Positions 50,562 through 59,063 of a stretch of DNA of 64,000 nt are shown in pieces; position 1 is the stretch's first letter; each line of letters opens with the position of its first letter. The stretch comes from Phycisphaerales bacterium (GTDB taxonomy: Bacteria > Planctomycetota > Phycisphaerae > Phycisphaerales > UBA1924), in contig JAJDDN010000003.1 of assembly GCA_029260295.1 (NCBI GenBank), positions 1 through 64,000 on the forward strand, written 5' to 3'. Both the position numbers and the translations under genes were made by a program. The notes under the pieces are model-generated. The model had not been told where the DNA came from and searched no databases. It saw nothing but the letters and a program-made list of their open reading frames with translations.

Positions 50562-52010
50562 GTGCCTAATTCACCCAACGAACCAAGCAACTCTGGGGGG
50601 CCTGAGGGGGATGCCAACGGATCTCCGCGCAACCTACTCGCGCGTGTTTTCTCCAGAACAGCTTCCCCCGTCAAGTTCGTCCTCCTCGGGTTCCTCTCAT
50701 TCCACCCCAGCGCCATGCCCTGGCTCGCACGCGCCAACTACGCGCGAGAGCTCAGAGCCGCCTTCTTCCTCCCATGGGCAATAGCCGCCACCGAGGGCTC
50801 CGTCATCGGATTCATCGTCCGAAAGCTCTATGACGGCATCGTCGACGACACCCTCCTCAACTACCTCGTCGCCGCCCTCATCGCCGCCCCAGCACTCGCC
50901 AACATCACCTCCTTTGGCTGGGCCATCGCCGTCTCAGGCAGACGCAAAATTCCATTCATCACCGGGCTTCAGTTGATGGTCCTCATCGCCATCACCGTCA
51001 TCGCAGCCGCCCCAAGAACCCCCAACGGCCTCCTCCTCCTCGTCACCGCCGCCTTCGTCGCCCGCACCTGCCTCGCCGGGATCATCACCATCCGCGCCAC
51101 CGTCTGGGGCGTCAACTACCCCACCGAACGCGCGAGAATGACAGGCAAGTTCCAAGCAGTCTCCGTGACCATTTCGTCGCTCATCGCCATCGGGCTCGGG
51201 TACGCGATGCAACTCTCCGAAGAGTCCTACCGATTCCTCATTCCCATCTTCGGCCTCGTCGCCCTCGTCGGCGTCGGGTCCTACGCAAGAATCAAAGTCC
51301 GCTCCGAGTCCACCATCCTCGCCCGCGAACAAGCCCAAACCAAAAAATCCACCAACTCAATCCAAGCAGTCTCCGCGCTCCTCAAATCCATCACCCGCGT
51401 CATGGTTGATGACCGCGACTACCGACGCTACCAGACCTGCCAGTTCCTCATCGGGATCGGCAACATGATGTCCTGGGCCCCCTTCGTCATCATCGCCAAA
51501 GAACAGTTCGGGCTCGACTACCTCCCCGGACTCCTCCTCACCCAGGTCGTCCCTCTCCTCATGATGCCCATCTTTATCCCCTTCTGGGCAAGGTTCATGG
51601 ACCGTGTCCACATCGTCACCTTCCGATCCGTCCACTCCTGGGTCTTCATCCTCACCTTCATCCTCTCGCTCATCGCCGCCCAGTCCCATTCCATCTGGCT
51701 CCTCTACGCCGCATCAGTCACCCGAGGCATCGCCTTCGGTGGCGGTGCCCTCGCGTGGAACCTCGGACACCTGCAATATGTCAAGCCCGAACGCTCCACA
51801 GATTACATGGCCGTCCATGTGACGCTTACTGGAGTCCGCGGGCTCACCGCCCCGTTCCTCGGCGTAGGCATCTACTCAATGTACGAAACCATGTGGCCCG
51901 GAGAAGGATCATGGGTCTTCGCCGTCGGCCTCGTCATCACCTTGTGCGGCACCATCGGTTTCCGCTCCCTCTCCCGAGGCGTACTCAAAGAACAGTCACT
52001 CGAAACCTGA
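50562..52010 (+). CDS. MFS transporter
   Basis: 482 aa, about 12 hydrophobic helices; GFLSFHPSAMPWLARANYARELRAAFFLPWAIAATEGSVIGFIV, ARMTGKFQAVSVTISSLIAIGLGYAM. Confidence 0.8.
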   Translation: MPNSPNEPSNSGGPEGDANGSPRNLLARVFSRTASPVKFVLLGFLSFHPSAMPWLARANYARELRAAFFLPWAIAATEGSVIGFIVRKLYDGIVDDTLLNYLVAALIAAPALANITSFGWAIAVSGRRKIPFITGLQLMVLIAITVIAAAPRTPNGLLLLVTAAFVARTCLAGIITIRATVWGVNYPTERARMTGKFQAVSVTISSLIAIGLGYAMQLSEESYRFLIPIFGLVALVGVGSYARIKVRSESTILAREQAQTKKSTNSIQAVSALLKSITRVMVDDRDYRRYQTCQFLIGIGNMMSWAPFVIIAKEQFGLDYLPGLLLTQVVPLLMMPIFIPFWARFMDRVHIVTFRSVHSWVFILTFILSLIAAQSHSIWLLYAASVTRGIAFGGGALAWNLGHLQYVKPERSTDYMAVHVTLTGVRGLTAPFLGVGIYSMYETMWPGEGSWVFAVGLVITLCGTIGFRSLSRGVLKEQSLET

Positions 52011-52019
52011 TTCTTCTCT

Positions 52020-52065
52020 CCTCCCCCGCGCCTGCGGGGGAGGTGTCGCGCAGCGACGGAGGGGG
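52020..52065. repeat. REP-like palindromic element
   Basis: CCTCCCCCGC-GCCT-GCGGGGGAGG followed by GTCGC-GCA-GCGAC and GGAGGGGG, then a pyrimidine-rich stretch. Confidence 0.8.
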
Positions 52066-52119
52066 TCTTTCTTCTCTTACTCATTCACGCCCGCGCCCCC
52101 ATCACGCCGATACCTCAGC

Positions 52120-53181
52120 GTGGTTAAATACATCGGATCCAAAAGAACACTCATCCCCAACATCCTCGAGATGATCGAGTCGCTTGACGGCGTCCGCTCG
52201 GTCGTCGATTACTTCTCTGGCACCTCTCGCGTAGGACATGCGCTCAAGGCGCAAGGATATCAGGTCACCGCAAACGACTACGCAAGTTATGCGCACTGCA
52301 TCGCCCGCTGCTATGTCCAGACCGACCGCGACACGGTTCTCCACCACGCCGACCAGCTCGTCACCGAGTTCAACGCCCTCCAAGCCGACCCCGGCTACTT
52401 CACCAAGACATTCTGCGAGGACGCACGCTACTTCAAGCCAGACAACGGGGCCCGCGTCGATGCGATCCGCGAGTCGATCGAATCCAAAGACCTGAGCCCA
52501 GACCTCAAAGCCGTGATGCTCGTTTCGCTGATGGAAGCCGCCGACCGGGTCGATTCGACCACAGGCGTCCAGATGGCCTACCTCAAATCATGGGCCCCAC
52601 GCGCCCACAACCCCCTCACCCTCCGCGTCCCAAATCTCCTCGAACGCCCAGCCGCCGGCAAGTGCAAGGCGACGAACCTCGAAGCCCAAGACGCAGCACG
52701 CACACTCACCGCCGATCTTGCCTACATCGACCCACCCTACAACCAACACTCCTACCTAGGCAACTACCACATCTGGGAATCACTCGTCAAATGGGACAAG
52801 CCCGAGACCTACGGCATCGCAAACAAACGCATCGACACCCGCACCCGCAAATCAGATTTCAACTCCAAACCCAAATCCATCCTCGCGATGCAGGACTTCA
52901 TCAATAAAGTCCGCTGCCCCTACAAACTCATCTCCTTCAACAACGAAGGCTACCTCGACAAATCCACCATGGAATCAATCCTCGCCCCCCACGGCAACAT
53001 CTACACCATCGGGCACGACTACAAACGCTATGTCGGCGCCCAGATCGGCATCCACAACCAATCAGGCACCAAAGTCGGCAAGGTCACCCACCTCCGGAAC
53101 ACCGAATACCTCTTCCTCGTCACCCCGCACGGCGTCGAATGGAAAGGTGTCGGAACCCCCGCTGCTGCTGTGGTCGCCTAG
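52120..53181 (+). CDS. DNA adenine methylase, D12 class (N6-adenine)
   Basis: VKYIGSKRTLIPNILEMIE (SAM motif region), VVDYFSGTSRVGHALKAQGYQVTANDY, catalytic DPPYNQHSYLGNYHIWESL; GTG start. Confidence 0.9.
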   Translation: MVKYIGSKRTLIPNILEMIESLDGVRSVVDYFSGTSRVGHALKAQGYQVTANDYASYAHCIARCYVQTDRDTVLHHADQLVTEFNALQADPGYFTKTFCEDARYFKPDNGARVDAIRESIESKDLSPDLKAVMLVSLMEAADRVDSTTGVQMAYLKSWAPRAHNPLTLRVPNLLERPAAGKCKATNLEAQDAARTLTADLAYIDPPYNQHSYLGNYHIWESLVKWDKPETYGIANKRIDTRTRKSDFNSKPKSILAMQDFINKVRCPYKLISFNNEGYLDKSTMESILAPHGNIYTIGHDYKRYVGAQIGIHNQSGTKVGKVTHLRNTEYLFLVTPHGVEWKGVGTPAAAVVA

Positions 53182-53208
53182 ACACTCTGGACCGCAACCA
53201 AATACCCT

Positions 53209-53246
53209 ACCAATCGGTTTGATATGAACCCATTGGTCTTTTTTTG
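53209..53246 (+). terminator. Rho-independent terminator after the methylase gene
   Basis: ACCAAT-C-GGTT-TGATATG-AACC-C-ATTGGTCTTTTTTTGG. Confidence 0.85.
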
Positions 53247-53300
53247 GACTATGGTTCCTCTCCCATCGCGGCATCACCCAGCCGATCCCGGAGCCAATTC

Positions 53301-54500
53301 ATGAACGCACCATCTATATACACACTCGCCATCTCCGCGATCCTCTTATGCACCCAGTCAGCCCTCGCCCAAGGTGGACCACCGCCGGCCAAGGTTTACC
53401 TAGAAACCGCCAAACTCGAGCTCCTCGCCGACGCAAGACCAGTCACCGGCGAGATCCGCTCTCGCCGCACCGCCGAGCTCGCCTCCCAGGTCGCCGGGCT
53501 TGCTATCGAAGTCCTTGTTGAAGACGGCGATGAGGTCCAAGAAGGCCAAATCATCGCCAAGCTCGACGCCCAGCGCGCCGACCTCCTCTTCAAACGCTCC
53601 CAAGCCGAACTCGTCTCCGCCCAGGCCATCGTTGACCAACGCCACGCAGATCTTCAGCAAGCCAAACGCGACCTGAGCCGAATGGAGCAACTCCAAGAAC
53701 GCGGCTCCGTCGGTCCCGCACAGCTCGACCAAGCCCAAACCCTCGTCGCTTCCCGCGCTGCCCAGCTCGCAGAAGCCAAGGCCGATCACTCGATGAGCAT
53801 GACCAATGTCGCCATCGCCAAAGTCGAACTCGACGACATGACCATCACCGCCCCCTTCGCAGGCCGCGTCATCTCCAAGCAAGCCGAGATCGGGCAATGG
53901 GTTGACCGTGGCGATCCAGTCTGCACCATCGTCTCGATGACCGAGCTCGAAGCCCGCATCGATGTCCCCCAGTCCCTTCTTCTCGCCCTCGAATCGGCCA
54001 ACGGCAGTCCCAGCGACCGCCCAGAGATCCAGATTATCCTCCCGAGCATTCCAAAGCCGCTCACCGCTCGCCTCCATACGGTTGTTCCTCAGGCCGATAC
54101 ACTCAGCCGCCTCTTCCCGGTCCGGCTTGCGGTCGATGATCCCGAACACACACTGCGCCCCGGCATGTCACTGACCGCGATGGTCCCCACGGGTTCCAAA
54201 TCAAAGCTTCTGACCGTCAGCAAGGACGCGATCCTCCGCAACGCCGCGGGGGAGTATGTCTATTACAACAACAATGGTGCCGCGGCCCTTGCGCCCATCA
54301 CCCGCCTCTTTAGCGTTGGCAGCCGCGTCGTCATCCGCTCACCGATGATCCGCCCCGGTGTACAAGTCGTCGTCGAAGGCAACGAACGCATGTACCCCAC
54401 CCAGCCCATGAAAATCATAGAAATCGACGGCACCGCCCAAAGTGAAGACCCTGCCAACACAGGGCAACAGCCATCCTCAAAAACCGGATCGGAAGGCTAA
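53301..54500 (+). CDS. RND efflux periplasmic adaptor (HlyD/MFP family)
   Basis: GEIRSRRTAELASQVAGLAIEVLVEDGDEVQEGQIIAKLDAQRADLLFKRSQAEL...TITAPFAGRVISKQAEIGQWVDRGDPVCTIV. Confidence 0.93.
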   Translation: MNAPSIYTLAISAILLCTQSALAQGGPPPAKVYLETAKLELLADARPVTGEIRSRRTAELASQVAGLAIEVLVEDGDEVQEGQIIAKLDAQRADLLFKRSQAELVSAQAIVDQRHADLQQAKRDLSRMEQLQERGSVGPAQLDQAQTLVASRAAQLAEAKADHSMSMTNVAIAKVELDDMTITAPFAGRVISKQAEIGQWVDRGDPVCTIVSMTELEARIDVPQSLLLALESANGSPSDRPEIQIILPSIPKPLTARLHTVVPQADTLSRLFPVRLAVDDPEHTLRPGMSLTAMVPTGSKSKLLTVSKDAILRNAAGEYVYYNNNGAAALAPITRLFSVGSRVVIRSPMIRPGVQVVVEGNERMYPTQPMKIIEIDGTAQSEDPANTGQQPSSKTGSEG

Positions 54501-54503
54501 CCA

Positions 54504-57500
54504 ATGGGCATGCTCGCGTGGTGCATCTCTCGTCCGGTGACCGTCACCGTCGCCGTCTTTCTTCTGGTCATGGCCGGGCTCATCTCCGTGCGCGAGATCC
54601 CCATCCAGCTCACCCCAACAGTCTCACGCCCGATCGTCACCGTCACCACAAGCTGGCCCGGACGCAGCCCCCAAGAAATCATCGACGAGATCACCAAAGA
54701 GCAAGAAGAGTTTCTCAAAAACACCTCCAAACTCGACACCATGTCCTCGACCACCTCCGAGGGCACCACCGCCATCACCCTCGAGTTCGCCGTAGGGTCC
54801 GACATCTCCCGCGCCCTCCAAGAAGTCTCCGACGCACTCCGCCAGGTCCCGGATTATCCAGACGGCGTCACAGAACCTCAGATAGTTGAATCCAGCGGCA
54901 GCGGCGCCTCGGGCGCCATCGCGTGGATCATCATCGACTTCAACGACGAGAACCTCAAAAAACACGCCGACTATGACCTCACAACACTCTTCGATGCCCT
55001 CGATAAAGAAGTCAAACCCTACCTCGAACGAATCGACGGCGTCGCACAAGTCAATGTCATCGGAGGACGAGAACGAGAAGCCAGAGTCCTCACAGACCCC
55101 ATCGCCCTCGCCCAGCGCGGACTCAACCATGTCGATGTCATCCAAGCCCTCCAAGGCGAGAACCAGAATGTCTCGGCGGGCTCGATCTCCGAAGGTAAAC
55201 GCGAATACCGCGTCCGCCTCCTCGGTCGGTACACCCGTCCCCAGCAGGTCCTCGACACCATCGTCGCCTACCGCAACGGGCTCCCCGTCTATGTACGCGA
55301 TGTCGCCACCATCGAGATCGGATACACCAAACAACGCGGCTTCGTCCGCTCGCTCGCCCGCCCCGCCATCGCGATCAATGTCATCCGCCAGACCGACGCC
55401 AATGTCATCGACATCATGGTTGATCTCAAGTCCCGCCTCGACGAGATCGAAACCGACATCCTCCCCAACATCGGCGGGTCATCCGCAGCCGGCCCCATCG
55501 GCCCGGACCTCCGCCTCCGCCAGGTCTACGACGAGACTATTTACATAACGAGCGCCATCACCCTCGTCACCCAGAACCTCTGGGTCGGCGGGATCATCGC
55601 CGCCCTCGTCCTCATGGTCTTCCTGCGTTCTTGGAGAGCTACGGGCATCATCGCCATCGCGATCCCCATCTCCATCATCGGCACCTTCCTCGTCCTCCTC
55701 GCCCTGGGACGCACACTCAATGTCGTCTCCCTCGCAGGACTCGCCTTTGCAGTCGGCATGGTCGTGGATAACTCCATCGTCGTCCTCGAAAACATCGACC
55801 GCCGGATTGCACTCGGCGAAAGACCAATGCGAGCCGCCCTCAAAGGCGGCGGCGAGGTCTGGGGCGCCATCCTCGCTTCGACCTTGACCACCGTCGCGGT
55901 CTTTATTCCGGTGCTCACCATCGCCGAGGAAGCCGGGCAGTTGTTCCGCGACATCGCCATCGCGATCGTCGTCTCGGTATCCCTTTCACTCTTGGTTTCC
56001 ATTTTCGTCATCCCCACGGCATGCTCCCGCTGGCTCAAACCGCACACAAAGTCAGACTCCGCGTTCTTCAGATCCATTGACACCCTCTTCGGGCTCACTG
56101 TCATTGGCACCGCCGCGGTTGATCTGCTTGGAAACTCCATCCGCTTCCTCGTCACCGGCTCGCGCGGCTGGACACTCCGCCCCGCGATCATCATCGTCAT
56201 GGCGGGCGGATCCGTCATCGGTGCCCTCTGGCTCACGCCCCCGATGGACTATCTCCCCGCGGGCAACCGCAACCTCGTCTTCGGCGGGCTGCTCATCCCG
56301 CCGGGGCTCTCGTTGAACCAGCGTGTCATCATCGCCGAGCGCATCGAAAGCCAGATCGGCCCCTACGCCATCGCCGATATCAACGATCCCGATTCAATGG
56401 CAAGCCTCGACCGGATCCAAGAATCGTGGTCCCCTGGCAGCTTTGACCCTGTCCCATTAGAAAACTTCTTCATCGGCGCCTTCGGAACCGGCATGTTCAT
56501 CGGCGCTACAAGCCAGGACCCCGAAGTCGTCATCCCCGTCGGTCACCTCTTAACCAACGCGATGAACTCCATCCCGGACTCCTACGGCGGAGCAGGACAA
56601 ACATCACTCTTCGGACGCTTCAACTCAGGCGGATCCATCAGAGTCGAAATCCTCGGCCCAAACTTGGGCCGCGTCAACAACGCCGCCAAGCACATGCTCA
56701 AGCTATCGCAAGACAAGTTCGGCCCAACACAAGCATCACCAAACCCCGCAAACTTCGCCATCCAACAACAAGAAATGCAGGTCGTCCTCAACGACCTCGG
56801 ACGCGAGCTCGGTCTCACCAACCAAGGGCTCGGAATCGCCATCCGAGGGCTCTTCGACGGCGCATTCGTCGGAGAATACGCGCTCGGATCCGACACCATC
56901 GACCTCGTCGTCGTCCCCATCGGAGGAGAGCTCGACTACCTCGAACAACTCGCCGACATCCCCATCGCGACCCCAGCGGGACCGGTTGTTCCTGTACGGA
57001 GCATCGCTGATTTCATCCCCGCGACCTCGCCGCAGGTCATCAACCGCATCGAAGAGCTCCCCAGCATCTCGATCAACATCACCCCGAATGAAGCCACGCC
57101 CCTCCAAGAAGCCATGGACTGGATCCGCTCGGATGTCATCCAAGAGTCCAAAGATTCCGGATACATCGATTCCTCCATGCGTGTCAAGCTCGAGGGCAGT
57201 GCCGCGGATCTCCAAAAAATCCAAGAATCCATGTTCGGGATCTCTCAAGACAAATCCAATAAGAGCAATACCAACCTAGTCATCGGTGCCGCCCTCGCAA
57301 TCGCCACCCTCCTCATCGGGATCCCCCCACTCCTCCGCTCACGCAAAGCAAACAACAAAAAACTCCCCTACGCCATCGCCGGGCTCATCATCATCGCCGC
57401 GATCCTCGGGGTCCTCTCCTTCACTGCCGTAGGAAACCCACAGCTCCTCACCGCGCGCATGGTCTGGGCGATCCTCGTCACCTACCTCCTCATGTGCGCC

Positions 57501-58049
57501 CTCTTCGAGAGCTTCCTCTACCCATTCGTCATCCTCTTCACCGTCCCCCTCGCCATCGTCGGCGGGTTTGCCGGTCTCAAAATCGTCCACGAGATCACCC
57601 TCGCCGACCCCACCAAAGCGCCCCAGCAACTCGATGTCCTCACCATGCTCGGTTTCGTCATCCTCATCGGTGTCGTCGTCAACAACGCCATCCTCCTGGT
57701 CCACCAAGCGCTCAACTTCATGCGTGGAGAAGCAGAATCCGGCGAGGCAGCAATCGATCCCATGAACCCCATCGACGCCATCGTCGAATCCGTCAAAACC
57801 AGAACCCGGCCAATTCTGATGTCCGTCCTCACCTCAGTAGGCGGGATGCTCCCACTCGTCATGGTCCCAGGCTCAGGCAGCGAAATGTACCGCGGTTTAG
57901 GCTCAGTCGTCGTCGGTGGATTGCTGGTTTCGACCATATTCACCCTTCTCCTTGTCCCCCTCCTATTCTCCCTAGTCATGGACATGCGCCAAGGCCTGTC
58001 TCCACAACCCCCCAAACCATCATCCGATTCATTGACCCCCAACGGATAA
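54504..58049 (+). CDS. RND efflux permease (HAE1/AcrB-like)
   Basis: 1181 aa; WCISRPVTVTVAVFLLVMAGLISVREIPIQLTPTVSRPIVTVTTSWPGRSPQEIIDEIT, AFAVGMVVDNSIVVLENIDRRIALGE, ILIGVVVNNAILLVHQALNFMR. Confidence 0.95.
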   Translation: MGMLAWCISRPVTVTVAVFLLVMAGLISVREIPIQLTPTVSRPIVTVTTSWPGRSPQEIIDEITKEQEEFLKNTSKLDTMSSTTSEGTTAITLEFAVGSDISRALQEVSDALRQVPDYPDGVTEPQIVESSGSGASGAIAWIIIDFNDENLKKHADYDLTTLFDALDKEVKPYLERIDGVAQVNVIGGREREARVLTDPIALAQRGLNHVDVIQALQGENQNVSAGSISEGKREYRVRLLGRYTRPQQVLDTIVAYRNGLPVYVRDVATIEIGYTKQRGFVRSLARPAIAINVIRQTDANVIDIMVDLKSRLDEIETDILPNIGGSSAAGPIGPDLRLRQVYDETIYITSAITLVTQNLWVGGIIAALVLMVFLRSWRATGIIAIAIPISIIGTFLVLLALGRTLNVVSLAGLAFAVGMVVDNSIVVLENIDRRIALGERPMRAALKGGGEVWGAILASTLTTVAVFIPVLTIAEEAGQLFRDIAIAIVVSVSLSLLVSIFVIPTACSRWLKPHTKSDSAFFRSIDTLFGLTVIGTAAVDLLGNSIRFLVTGSRGWTLRPAIIIVMAGGSVIGALWLTPPMDYLPAGNRNLVFGGLLIPPGLSLNQRVIIAERIESQIGPYAIADINDPDSMASLDRIQESWSPGSFDPVPLENFFIGAFGTGMFIGATSQDPEVVIPVGHLLTNAMNSIPDSYGGAGQTSLFGRFNSGGSIRVEILGPNLGRVNNAAKHMLKLSQDKFGPTQASPNPANFAIQQQEMQVVLNDLGRELGLTNQGLGIAIRGLFDGAFVGEYALGSDTIDLVVVPIGGELDYLEQLADIPIATPAGPVVPVRSIADFIPATSPQVINRIEELPSISINITPNEATPLQEAMDWIRSDVIQESKDSGYIDSSMRVKLEGSAADLQKIQESMFGISQDKSNKSNTNLVIGAALAIATLLIGIPPLLRSRKANNKKLPYAIAGLIIIAAILGVLSFTAVGNPQLLTARMVWAILVTYLLMCALFESFLYPFVILFTVPLAIVGGFAGLKIVHEITLADPTKAPQQLDVLTMLGFVILIGVVVNNAILLVHQALNFMRGEAESGEAAIDPMNPIDAIVESVKTRTRPILMSVLTSVGGMLPLVMVPGSGSEMYRGLGSVVVGGLLVSTIFTLLLVPLLFSLVMDMRQGLSPQPPKPSSDSLTPNG

Positions 58050-58052
58050 ATC

Positions 58053-59015
58053 ATGCACAGAATCATCACAACCGCCATCGCCCTTGCCGCCTTCACACTC
58101 ACAGGTTGCGAAACCACACAATCCACCAACGCGGTCTTCCCAGAAGCCGCGACCCCAGGATACGACGACGGCTTTGATGCCACTGCCGTCACCATCCACA
58201 AGGGCGATGTCTCAGGCACCGCCACCTTCCAAGACATGATCGATGATCTGGCCGATGCCGATGTCATCCTCGTCGGTGAAATGCACGGCCACACAAAGGG
58301 CCTCGATTTCATCGCCACCACCTTCGAAGCCCTCGTTGAACGCAACGAGAATCTCATCCTCTCCATGGAGTTCTACGAACGCGACCAACAGAACGCCCTT
58401 GACGACTACCTCACCGGTGTCACCGACTACGCCAAGTTCGTCAAAGCCGCAAATCGGAACAAGGGCAACAACGCGATCGGCCACCTCCGCATGGTCCAGC
58501 TCTGCAAAGAGAACGGCCGAGCAGTCATCGCCGCGAACTCACCGCGACGCTACACCACCATGGCCCGCAAGCAAGGCTACGAAGCCCTCGCGAATCTCAG
58601 CCAAGAACAACAAAGAAACTTCGAAATCCCCCGCCAGCTCCCCGTTGGCTATTACGCCGACACCTTCCGTGGTTTCATGTCCGGGATGGCCGGCCACGAC
58701 GACAGCGAAGAAATCATCAACGGCTTCCTACGATCACAATCCCTCTGGGACCAAACAATGGCCGCCAGTGTCGCTAGACCCGTCCTCCAATACAACGCCG
58801 ATGTCTTCCATGTCGTCGGACACTTCCATGTTGACAACAACATGCGTAAAGGCGGCAGCCCGATGACCGACGCCATCCGCGATCGCCTCGGTGACAATGT
58901 CAAAATCCGTTCATTCGTCATCCACGGCTCAGACGCCACATCCGTCCTCTCAGACGACGCCCAGAACGACGAAAAAAGCGCCGCCGCCAACTACATCATT
59001 TATCTCCCCCACTAG
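58053..59015 (+). CDS. ChaN-family (haem-binding uptake, Tiki-like) lipoprotein
   Basis: Lipobox LAAFTLTGCE; DADVILVGEMHGHTKGLDFIATTFEALVERNENLILSMEFYERDQQNALDDYLTG...VFHVVGHFHVDNN. Confidence 0.88.
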   Translation: MHRIITTAIALAAFTLTGCETTQSTNAVFPEAATPGYDDGFDATAVTIHKGDVSGTATFQDMIDDLADADVILVGEMHGHTKGLDFIATTFEALVERNENLILSMEFYERDQQNALDDYLTGVTDYAKFVKAANRNKGNNAIGHLRMVQLCKENGRAVIAANSPRRYTTMARKQGYEALANLSQEQQRNFEIPRQLPVGYYADTFRGFMSGMAGHDDSEEIINGFLRSQSLWDQTMAASVARPVLQYNADVFHVVGHFHVDNNMRKGGSPMTDAIRDRLGDNVKIRSFVIHGSDATSVLSDDAQNDEKSAAANYIIYLPH

Positions 59016-59063
59016 ACAACCTGTGAGCGTGTCAAATACCCGATGTGAATCTCTGAGCCCTCA

